A stretch of DNA of 5,800 nt from Minisyncoccota bacterium. Lineage in GTDB: Bacteria; Patescibacteriota; Minisyncoccia; Phycocordibacterales; Phycocordibacteraceae. The stretch is from positions 1-5,800 of the forward strand of contig JAGOSU010000040.1 in assembly GCA_018062165.1 (NCBI GenBank). Reading direction: 5' to 3'. The translations under genes and the position numbers were made by a program. This document shows, piece after piece, positions 1-4,205 of the stretch; position 1 is the stretch's first letter; the number at the start of each line of letters is the position of its first letter. The notes under the pieces are model-generated. The model did not search any database. It saw nothing but the letters and a program-made list of their open reading frames with translations, and was not told where the DNA came from.

Positions 1-381
1 TTTGGCTTCGGGTGGGAGTGAAGCTTCGGAGAGTGCGCCGAGGTGTACCAAGGTCATGCCTTCAAGCTTCACTGCATACACGGTGTTCATTGCTGTCTCT
101 TCACCCTTGGAGAGCCCGTACTCGCTTCGGGTCAAGAAGCCCTGTACGGTCACTCCTTTATATTCATATTCACCAGGTCCGGTAATTGCGAACGGCTCCT
201 TATCTCCATAGGTAACTTCATCAACACCATTCATATCTTTGTGTTGGCGGGAGACGAGCGCGATGTCTGCGCCGAAACGAACTGACGGGAGTGTGCCGCC
301 CTTTGAAATAGGGTCAAAGACAAGCGTAAGGTCACCGAAGGTTACCTTGAAGCACTGCCCGCCGTGATGGGTGATAACCAT
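1..381 (-). CDS. MBL-fold (metallo-beta-lactamase-like) protein, degenerate metal site, 3' end missing
   Basis: Reading the minus strand from the ATG at 381 gives 127 open codons to the left edge, so the C-terminal part lies outside the window. The start MVITHHGGQCFKV, then LTLVFDPIS, FGADIALVS and GPGEYEYKGV (residues 68-77), resembles the UlaG/YqjP-like Lactamase_B_3 type of MBL-fold hydrolase common in Parcubacteria. The place where the family carries the zinc motif HxHxDH reads RQHKDM (residues 45-50), so the first and last ligands are replaced. A later segment reads HLGAL (113-117) where HLGDL would supply the bridging Asp. The fold is fairly clear; hydrolase activity is doubtful. Its start is set by an extended -10 (392-400), and a weak GAGGA lies just before the ATG, the nearest thing to a Shine-Dalgarno in the window. 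It is divergent from the 426-752 gene. The substrate is unknown. Confidence 0.75.
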   Translation of the reverse strand, partial: MVITHHGGQCFKVTFGDLTLVFDPISKGGTLPSVRFGADIALVSRQHKDMNGVDEVTYGDKEPFAITGPGEYEYKGVTVQGFLTRSEYGLSKGEETAMNTVYAVKLEGMTLVHLGALSEASLPPEAK

Positions 382-391
382 ATTTCCTCAT

Positions 392-400
392 ATTATATCA
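392..400 (-). promoter_or_regulatory. Extended -10 promoter of the MBL-fold gene
   Basis: On the minus strand the sequence reads TGATATAAT, a full extended -10 (TGn plus consensus TATAAT, hexamer 397 to 392). Ten bases separate the hexamer from the ATG at 381, so the mRNA would have a leader of only about 3-4 bases. No -35 is evident. The hexamer lies 16 bp from the opposite-facing -10 at 414-419. Confidence 0.65.
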
Positions 401-410
401 CGTTTTGTCC

Positions 411-419
411 TGCTATACT
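411..419 (+). promoter_or_regulatory. Extended -10 promoter, leaderless start at 426
   Basis: TGCTATACT is an extended -10 (TG at 411-412, hexamer 414-419). Six bases (TCCTTC) separate it from the ATG at 426, which puts the expected transcription start at the A of the start codon. No recognisable -35: the position where it should lie is the -10 of the divergent gene. Confidence 0.65.
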
Positions 420-425
420 TCCTTC

Positions 426-752
426 ATGGACAAGGCCCCTGCGACACTTTCGAAGGCCGCCATGGAGACGCGGGAGCGCCTCAAGTCCCGGCTCGATGAG
501 GAGGATGTACGGTTTTTCCGCACGATGGCGAAGACCTGCTCGCAGCAGATGATGTTCCAGCTTACCGGCATCTCCCTCTCGGACATCTCCCATATCTGCG
601 GCATCTACGGCATCACGTCGTTCCAGATCAGGAAGGGTGGCCCCGGTAACCTCAACTCCGCGCTCATCGCACGCGCTAAGCTCAACGTCGTCAAGGACCA
701 CGCAGCTGCGCTCGCGAAACTCAAGGCGAAGTTCCCCGGTCGCAGCGCCTAG
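426..752 (+). CDS. Small hypothetical protein, possible helix-turn-helix
   Basis: A 108-residue protein that I do not recognise. The ATG at 426 is preferred over an in-frame TTG at 405 because the longer form would run through the -10 element at 414-419; the ATG sits exactly 6 bases after it. The N-terminal third is charged and helical (residues 8-37). Residues 47-70, TGISLSDISHICGIYGITSF followed by QIRK, have the spacing of a helix-turn-helix ('S-x-x-x-I-x-x-x-x-G-I-x-x-x-x-x-x-I-R') and could bind DNA, but this is a pattern judgement. The C-terminus is Ala/Lys-rich and helical. There is no signal peptide or membrane segment. The next gene starts 20 bases downstream with its own -10. Strong third-position GC bias supports that it is coding. 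Confidence 0.7.
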   Translation: MDKAPATLSKAAMETRERLKSRLDEEDVRFFRTMAKTCSQQMMFQLTGISLSDISHICGIYGITSFQIRKGGPGNLNSALIARAKLNVVKDHAAALAKLKAKFPGRSA

Positions 753-760
753 GCCCGTTG

Positions 761-766
761 TATACT
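761..766 (+). promoter_or_regulatory. -10 promoter element, leaderless start at 773
   Basis: The hexamer TATACT, preceded by TTG, lies 6 bases before the ATG at 773. No Shine-Dalgarno is present in the 20-base gap after the upstream stop codon. The spacing matches that of the genes at 426, 2902 and 4206, so the transcript is predicted to begin at the start codon. No clear -35. Confidence 0.6.
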
Positions 767-772
767 TTCTCT

Positions 773-1624
773 ATGTTTCAGAAATGGATGAAGCTCGGTG
801 CGACCGAACCGGTGCTGCAGGACGTGAGCCGGAAGGCCTTCGGGGGCCCTAAGATGGAGAAGAACGGGCAGCGCGAACGCATTATCGTGACCGACACCGG
901 GCGGGAGCGGATGGACAAGGAAATGATGGCGCTTGGTGAGCTCATGAAGGAGGCGCCAGTCTGGTGGCAGCTCGACGGCTCATTGAACGTATCGCTTAGA
1001 AAGAAAGCACAAGGTGGCGACTACATCGGCGAGCACTCCGACGTCGACGTCTCAGTTATGAGAAGCGAGCTGTCCGAACTGGAGCCGTACCTAAAAGAAC
1101 GCGGGTACGGGCTGTTCTTGCGCAGCAAGGACGGCAACATGCGCACCTTCCGCCGGGTCGGCCACGAAGTATTCAAGGGCCGCAAGCTCGAAGGAACCTG
1201 GGAGGCCCCGTACATCATGGCAATGGATGAGCGTGGCGAAATTCTTCCTGGCGCGGACCTCGCGCGCATACAGATCTCAATCGTCGACACCGACGCCGAC
1301 GGAAACCCTAAAGAACGCGACATCGTCTACCCAAAGGAGTGGCTTACCGGCGAGTCGGTAGGGGTCAACGGCAGTTCCGTCATGCTCTCGCACCCCGCAC
1401 GCTACCTGTTGTTCAAGGTGCTTCAGATGCGCGACTATGACGACAAGGACCTCGAGGAACTGGGAAAGCTGCGTGCGCTCACCCGGGAGGACCTCACCAC
1501 CGTCGAGCGGCTCGTGTTTGCGGCAGCAAAGGATGACGAGTGGTGGGCACGAAACCCCAAGCTCACGAAGGACCTCGACCGGCTCCAGAAACGCTTTGAC
1601 CTCCTTAAAGCCTCTGTGCTATAG
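773..1624 (+). CDS. Nucleotidyltransferase-fold protein (MNT / ANT(2'')-LinB-like), function unknown
   Basis: A 283-residue protein. The ATG at 773 is chosen over the in-frame TTG at 758 because the latter would include the -10 element. Residues 64-93 read as the active-site strand-helix-strand of polymerase-beta-type nucleotidyltransferases: WWQLDGSLNVSL (DGS at 68-70) followed by EHSDVDVSV, where D90 and D92 form the DxD pair and the preceding His recalls the R-E-H-x-D-I-D of aminoglycoside/lincosamide nucleotidyltransferases. A third carboxylate may be D172 in QISIVD. The C-terminal part (HPARYLLFKVLQMRDYDDKD, from 207) matches the helical segment of the same families, ending in Lys plus an acidic kD..DL pattern. 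Known relatives adenylylate small molecules, tRNA or proteins; the substrate here cannot be told. It follows a small possible HTH protein by 20 bases, an arrangement also seen in some toxin-antitoxin pairs, but separate promoters argue against tight coupling. Its stop codon lies inside the S1 promoter. Confidence 0.7.
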   Translation: MFQKWMKLGATEPVLQDVSRKAFGGPKMEKNGQRERIIVTDTGRERMDKEMMALGELMKEAPVWWQLDGSLNVSLRKKAQGGDYIGEHSDVDVSVMRSELSELEPYLKERGYGLFLRSKDGNMRTFRRVGHEVFKGRKLEGTWEAPYIMAMDERGEILPGADLARIQISIVDTDADGNPKERDIVYPKEWLTGESVGVNGSSVMLSHPARYLLFKVLQMRDYDDKDLEELGKLRALTREDLTTVERLVFAAAKDDEWWARNPKLTKDLDRLQKRFDLLKASVL

Positions 1625-1625
1625 T
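1617..1625 (+). promoter_or_regulatory. Extended -10 promoter of the S1 gene
   Basis: TGCTATAGT is an extended -10 (TG at 1617-1618, hexamer 1620-1625). The TAG stop of the upstream gene (1622-1624) is embedded in the hexamer. With the 6-base spacing typical of this window, transcription would start near G1632, giving an S1 leader of about 94 bases. No closer promoter-like hexamer precedes the ATG at 1726. Confidence 0.55.
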
Positions 1626-1631
1626 TTTTCC

Positions 1632-1725
1632 GTTGCGAGGACCAGCGCGTAAGCCGTCATTGGGCTAACCCTGAAGAGCCGAAAGGACCTTCTGAACCCA
1701 AGACGCAGGCCCCTCGTCTATTTAT
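1632..1725 (+). promoter_or_regulatory. Structured 5' leader of rpsA (candidate cis-regulatory RNA)
   Basis: This gap is far longer than the others and can fold into nested helices. Outer helix: CGAGG (1636-1640) with CCTCG (1712-1716). Middle helix: CGTC-A-TTGGG (1655-1664) with CCCAAGACG (1697-1705), nine pairs with A1659 bulged. Inner hairpin: 1673-1680 with 1685-1692, GAAG pairing CTTC and GCC pairing GG-A-C around a GAAA (GNRA) tetraloop. Alternative pairings exist: GGG-CTAA-CCC (1662-1671), and GCGT (1647-1650) with ACGC (1703-1706), so it could switch. No Shine-Dalgarno precedes the ATG. S1 in E. coli represses its own translation through its leader, so autogenous control is a reasonable inference. 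I do not recognise a named riboswitch or Rfam class. Confidence 0.5.
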
Positions 1726-2853
1726 ATGACCGAAGTAAAGACGCCGGCTGTCCCGGTACCCGCCCTTACGGTGGAGGCAGGACACCCGATGTTCAAGTTC
1801 GCAGAGCAGATTGTTACCCCACCGAAGGTTGGGGACCTTATCGAAGGCACCATCATCGCGCTTGTACGCGGTCGCCTCTACGTTGACCTCCCTCCGTTTG
1901 GAACGGGAATGATTTACGGCCGCGAGTACCTTAACGCAGCCGACGTGCTTCGTAAGGCAAACCCGGGCGACACTATTACTGCAAAAGTTGTTGACCCAGC
2001 AGGTAAGGACGGCTACATCGAGCTCTCTCTCAAGGAAGCTCGTCAGGCAGCTATCTGGAGCGAAGCTGAGCAGGCAATTGCTGCTGGCACCATCTACAAC
2101 CTTGATGTTGAAGAGGCAAACAAGGGCGGACTCATCCTTGCCTGGCAGGGTATCAAGGGTTTCCTTCCCGCTTCTCAGTTGAACAAGGATCACTATCCTC
2201 GCGTTCCTGAAGGCGACAAGGAAAAAATCTTTGGCGAGCTCGTGAAGCTCACCGGCAAGACACTTGCCGTGCGCATCATCACCGCAGACCCTAAGGAGGC
2301 CAAGCTTATCTTCTCCGAGCGTGTTGGTGAGGAGGAACAGGAGAAGGCTTCCCTTGTCGACAAGTACCAGGTGGGTGACGTCGTTGACGGAGAAGTCACG
2401 GGCGCCGTTGACTTCGGTGTCTTCGTGAAAGTCGAGGCTGGACTCGAAGGCCTCGTGCACATCAGTGAGCTCGATTGGGGCCTCGTTGAGGATCCTCGCA
2501 CCATGTTCAAGGTGGGTGACCAGGTCCGCGTAAAGGTTATCGAGGTGAAGGAGGGCAAGATTTCGCTGTCCGTGAAGGCACTCAAGGAGAACCCATGGAA
2601 GGCTGCTTCTGAGAAGTACAAGAAGGGCATGGAAATCTCCGGCGTTATCATCAAGTACAACAAGCACGGTGCGCTCGCCTCTATTGAGGAAGGTGTCGCG
2701 GGCTTGGTGCACATGAGTGAGTTCGCTTCCCCTGCAGAGCTTCGTGAGACGCTTGAGCTCGGTAAGAGCTATCCGTTTGCGATTAAGCTCTTCGAGCCAG
2801 CAGACCAGCGCATGACGCTCGCGTACGCCGGAACACGAAAAGGCAAGAAGTAA
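1726..2853 (+). CDS. rpsA: 30S ribosomal protein S1, four S1 domains
   Basis: A 375-residue protein with four S1 (OB-fold RNA-binding) repeats at about residues 35-104, 121-199, 216-286 and 301-368. Repeat 3 is the most canonical: VGDVVDGEVTGAVDFGVFVK followed by LEGLVHISEL and ending in KISLSVKAL. Repeat 4 has the matching GLVHMSEF. Repeats 1 and 2 are the divergent type seen in the ribosome-binding N-terminal half of S1 proteins. E. coli S1 has six repeats; four-repeat forms are usual in many other bacteria. S1 brings mRNA to the 30S subunit, which matters in a genome where Shine-Dalgarno sequences are nearly absent. The basic tail TRKGKK ends the protein. The gene is monocistronic by appearance: own promoter, structured leader, strong terminator 7 bases after the stop. 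Arginine codons are almost all CGC/CGT, as in a highly expressed gene. A general S1-domain RNA-binding protein is the only alternative. Confidence 0.93.
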   Translation: MTEVKTPAVPVPALTVEAGHPMFKFAEQIVTPPKVGDLIEGTIIALVRGRLYVDLPPFGTGMIYGREYLNAADVLRKANPGDTITAKVVDPAGKDGYIELSLKEARQAAIWSEAEQAIAAGTIYNLDVEEANKGGLILAWQGIKGFLPASQLNKDHYPRVPEGDKEKIFGELVKLTGKTLAVRIITADPKEAKLIFSERVGEEEQEKASLVDKYQVGDVVDGEVTGAVDFGVFVKVEAGLEGLVHISELDWGLVEDPRTMFKVGDQVRVKVIEVKEGKISLSVKALKENPWKAASEKYKKGMEISGVIIKYNKHGALASIEEGVAGLVHMSEFASPAELRETLELGKSYPFAIKLFEPADQRMTLAYAGTRKGKK

Positions 2854-2860
2854 GTGAACC

Positions 2861-2887
2861 AAAACCCCCGCTCATGCGGGGGTTTTT
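2861..2887 (+). terminator. Intrinsic terminator of rpsA
   Basis: CCCCCGC (2865-2871) pairs perfectly with GCGGGGG (2876-2882) around the loop TCAT, with an upstream A4 and a downstream T5 that extend the stem. It begins 7 bases after the S1 stop codon. The last T is also the first base of the next gene's extended -10. Confidence 0.95.
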
Positions 2888-2895
2888 GCTATACT
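2887..2895 (+). promoter_or_regulatory. Extended -10 promoter fused to the terminator T-tract, leaderless start at 2902
   Basis: TGCTATACT (TG at 2887-2888, hexamer 2890-2895) is identical to the element at 411-419. Six bases (CACGTA) separate it from the ATG at 2902. The upstream promoter DNA, including any -35, is the GC-rich terminator hairpin, so recognition would depend on the extended -10. Confidence 0.65.
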
Positions 2896-2901
2896 CACGT
2901 A

Positions 2902-3192
2902 ATGGACCGCGACCCCTTCCAAAAGCACTTCCAGCCTGAAGAGCGGGCTTCCGATTGGCTCAATCCGAAGATTAACTTTTCCGAGAAGGACGAAGCTACC
3001 TACGCTCGTATGCTCGAAAATCTCGAGCTAGATCTTGCAGCTATTGAAGACGACTCCTTCCTTGAGGGAGTACTCGCCTCACTCGTATCGCGCGCGAACA
3101 TCGAGAAGGCACTCGGGAACGAGCAGGCGATTATACGTATTGGTGAGCTAACCGGCTTCGTTATGGATCTGCTCGGCGTGGACGGAATCTAG
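2902..3192 (+). CDS. Hypothetical acidic small protein
   Basis: A 96-residue protein that I do not recognise. A GTG at 2854 opens the same frame earlier but would read through the terminator hairpin and the -10, so the ATG at 2902 is taken. The N-terminus (MDRDPFQKHFQPEERASDWL) is polar; residues 28-70 are predicted helical and rich in Glu/Asp/Leu (ARMLENLELDLAAIEDDSFL), and residues 75-92 form a more hydrophobic, probably amphipathic helix. There is no signal peptide, no Cys and no catalytic motif visible. It could be a small helical adaptor or a lineage-specific protein. Its TAG stop overlaps the stop codon of pth on the other strand (shared CTAG at 3189-3192), and no terminator separates the two genes. 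Confidence 0.7.
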   Translation: MDRDPFQKHFQPEERASDWLNPKINFSEKDEATYARMLENLELDLAAIEDDSFLEGVLASLVSRANIEKALGNEQAIIRIGELTGFVMDLLGVDGI

Positions 3193-3791
3193 CGCGTGTT
3201 TGCAACCAACGTTGCCTGCTCCAGCCCGTGCGTGACGTAGAACTCGAGTACCTCGACTCCCTTCTTCATCACCTTCTTGAGTACGGCTTCTTCAGCAGGC
3301 GCGAACTTTCCTATGACCGCCTTTGTCACCGCTTCGTGACTCCCCGGCTTCTTTGCTTGGTTCTTCTTCCCCGGCTTGGACACACCAATCTTCAATTGTG
3401 CAAAGTCGTTAGTGCCCACCGCGCGCATGACTGACTCAATACCGTGATGTCCTCCAGCTCCGCGCGCAAACGTCATCTTCATGACTCCGAGCGGGAGGTC
3501 GATATCGTCGCGCACCACGAGGAGGTCGAGTGCTGCCTTCTTGCTCTTCACAAACGTCTTGGCGCTTTTTCCAGAGTTGTTCATGAAGGTCTCGGGGAGG
3601 ACAAGGACCACCTTCTCCTTCCCTATCTTTCCTTCGGTCACGAGTGATGGCACGCCGCCTGCTTTGCGGAGCATGAAATCATCGAAGCCTTCCTTCTTTG
3701 CAAACAGCTCAACGAGCATGCGCCCCGCATTGTGCCTCGTCTTTTCGTATTCCTTGCCAGGGTTCCCGAGTCCCATAATGATGAGTGCCAT
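3189..3791 (-). CDS. pth: Peptidyl-tRNA hydrolase
   Basis: A 200-residue protein of the Pth family, which cleaves the ester bond of peptidyl-tRNAs released from stalled ribosomes so that the tRNA can be reused; cytoplasmic and normally essential. Visible motifs in order: GLGNPG (7-12), TRHNAG (18-23) with catalytic His20, PETFMNNSG (66-74) with Asn71 equivalent to E. coli Asn68, VVRDDIDLPLG (92-102) with Asp95 equivalent to Asp93, and GAGGHHGIESV (111-121). Two family positions differ: the usual His before the DD pair is Arg94, and the substrate-contacting Asn of GGHNG (E. coli Asn114) is His116. A Lys/Gly-rich loop at 139-150 (KPGKKNQAKKPG) is more basic than usual and might contact tRNA. 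Length is normal (E. coli 194). Start at 3791 because GLGNPG must lie a few residues in, and a -10 lies 7 bases upstream. Convergent with the 2902-3192 gene, divergent from the HTH gene. Confidence 0.95.
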   Translation of the reverse strand: MALIIMGLGNPGKEYEKTRHNAGRMLVELFAKKEGFDDFMLRKAGGVPSLVTEGKIGKEKVVLVLPETFMNNSGKSAKTFVKSKKAALDLLVVRDDIDLPLGVMKMTFARGAGGHHGIESVMRAVGTNDFAQLKIGVSKPGKKNQAKKPGSHEAVTKAVIGKFAPAEEAVLKKVMKKGVEVLEFYVTHGLEQATLVANTR

Positions 3792-3798
3792 TACTGGC

Positions 3799-3804
3799 AG
3801 TATA
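3799..3804 (-). promoter_or_regulatory. -10 element of pth, near-leaderless
   Basis: TATACT on the minus strand (plus-strand AGTATA), 7 bases (GCCAGTA) before the pth ATG at 3791. Transcription would start at or one base before the ATG. No TG extension and no -35 are visible. It lies 15 bp from the divergent -10 at 3820-3825. Confidence 0.6.
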
Positions 3805-3819
3805 TCGTGTCTTCGGGAG

Positions 3820-3825
3820 TATACT
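3820..3825 (+). promoter_or_regulatory. -10 element of the HTH gene, near-leaderless
   Basis: TATACT lies 8 bases before the ATG at 3834, giving a leader of 0-2 bases. It is part of the perfect palindrome AGTATACT (3818-3825), so the same site also reads as a -10 on the minus strand. No -35 consensus: that position is occupied by the pth -10. Confidence 0.55.
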
Positions 3826-3833
3826 GAGCGTAT

Positions 3834-4175
3834 ATGGCAGAGACGTGGAAGCCGAGGAAAGAGAACACCCCGACGTCAGAAGAGAATAGGATTCGGCGTC
3901 GACTTGGTAGCTTTGGCGTCAAACGCGAAGACATCAGGGAGCAAGTGTACAACACAAGCCCCACCAGTCTCCTACTCCTCCAAATTGCTGAACTTTACCT
4001 TGATGGAAAGCCGACAAAAGTAGTGGTTGAGCGAACAGGAGTCTCGCGTAACACGGTCGATCGTCTCCGGCAAACCCGCTTCAGTTCTCGCTTGCAAAGA
4101 ATGATTGAAATGAAACGACGAGAGGTAGAGAAGCTCTATCCTAAGATCAATCCTGGGAAAAATCAGAAAAGTTGA
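3834..4175 (+). CDS. Small helix-turn-helix DNA-binding protein
   Basis: A 113-residue basic protein. Residues 52-82 (AELYLDGKPTKVVVERTGVS, then RNTVDRLRQTR) fit a resolvase/transposase-type helix-turn-helix: first helix 'IAELYLDGK', turn, 'VVVERTGVS', recognition helix 'RNTVDRLRQ'. Flanking segments are Arg/Lys-rich (17-35 and 88-113, the latter MIEMKRREVEKL-like and helical). No catalytic, dimerisation or ligand domain is visible, so it may be a small regulator or the remnant of a larger DNA-binding protein. Arginine codons differ from neighbours: three AGG, one AGA and four CGA, whereas rpsA uses almost only CGC/CGT; this hints at low expression or later acquisition. It is divergent from pth with shared promoter DNA, so it could regulate that region, though nothing shows this directly. 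Its TGA stop lies inside the lepB -35. Confidence 0.7.
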   Translation: MAETWKPRKENTPTSEENRIRRRLGSFGVKREDIREQVYNTSPTSLLLLQIAELYLDGKPTKVVVERTGVSRNTVDRLRQTRFSSRLQRMIEMKRREVEKLYPKINPGKNQKS

Positions 4176-4199
4176 CGCGCCAAACGCGAAGCGTACAAT
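4172..4199 (+). promoter_or_regulatory. lepB promoter with -35 and -10, leaderless start at 4206
   Basis: The -35 TTGACG (4172-4177) and the -10 TACAAT (4194-4199) are separated by 16 bases. This is the only promoter in the window with a good -35, and its -10 lacks a TG extension, a typical trade-off. Six bases (GCCGAC) separate it from the ATG at 4206. The stop codon TGA of the HTH gene is inside the -35. Confidence 0.7.
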
Positions 4200-4205
4200 G
4201 CCGAC

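Noticed and set aside
405..425. Upstream TTG start for the small gene (likewise TTG at 758 and GTG at 2854)
   Set aside because: All three longer forms would translate through the -10 hexamer, and the 2854 form also through the terminator hairpin. The internal ATGs sit at the constant 6-base distance.
393..701. A 102-codon minus-strand frame opposite the 426-752 gene
   Set aside because: It ends within the divergent promoter region, has no -10 upstream, and competes with a plus-strand frame that has an exact promoter-to-ATG spacing.
1632..1725. tRNA or tmRNA-like gene in the rpsA leader
   Set aside because: No cloverleaf, no GTTCRA-type T-arm and no acceptor stem of 7 pairs could be formed; the helices found are nested in a single rod-like fold.
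1657..2862. A 401-codon open frame on the minus strand covering all of rpsA
   Set aside because: It is antisense to a clear four-domain S1 protein. Its translation shows no motif and is Leu/Arg/Ser-rich, as expected from the codon bias of the sense strand; its length is an accident of few TTA/CTA/TCA codons in rpsA.
3481..4023. A 180-codon plus-strand frame across pth and the HTH gene start
   Set aside because: It lies antisense to the well-supported pth and then out of frame with the HTH gene; the translation is low-complexity Ser/Arg/Thr without recognisable motifs.
4174..4195. GC-rich inverted repeats (CGCG, ACGC/GCGT) between the HTH gene and lepB as a terminator
   Set aside because: The stems are only 4 bases, there is no T-tract, and the stretch is the spacer of the lepB promoter.
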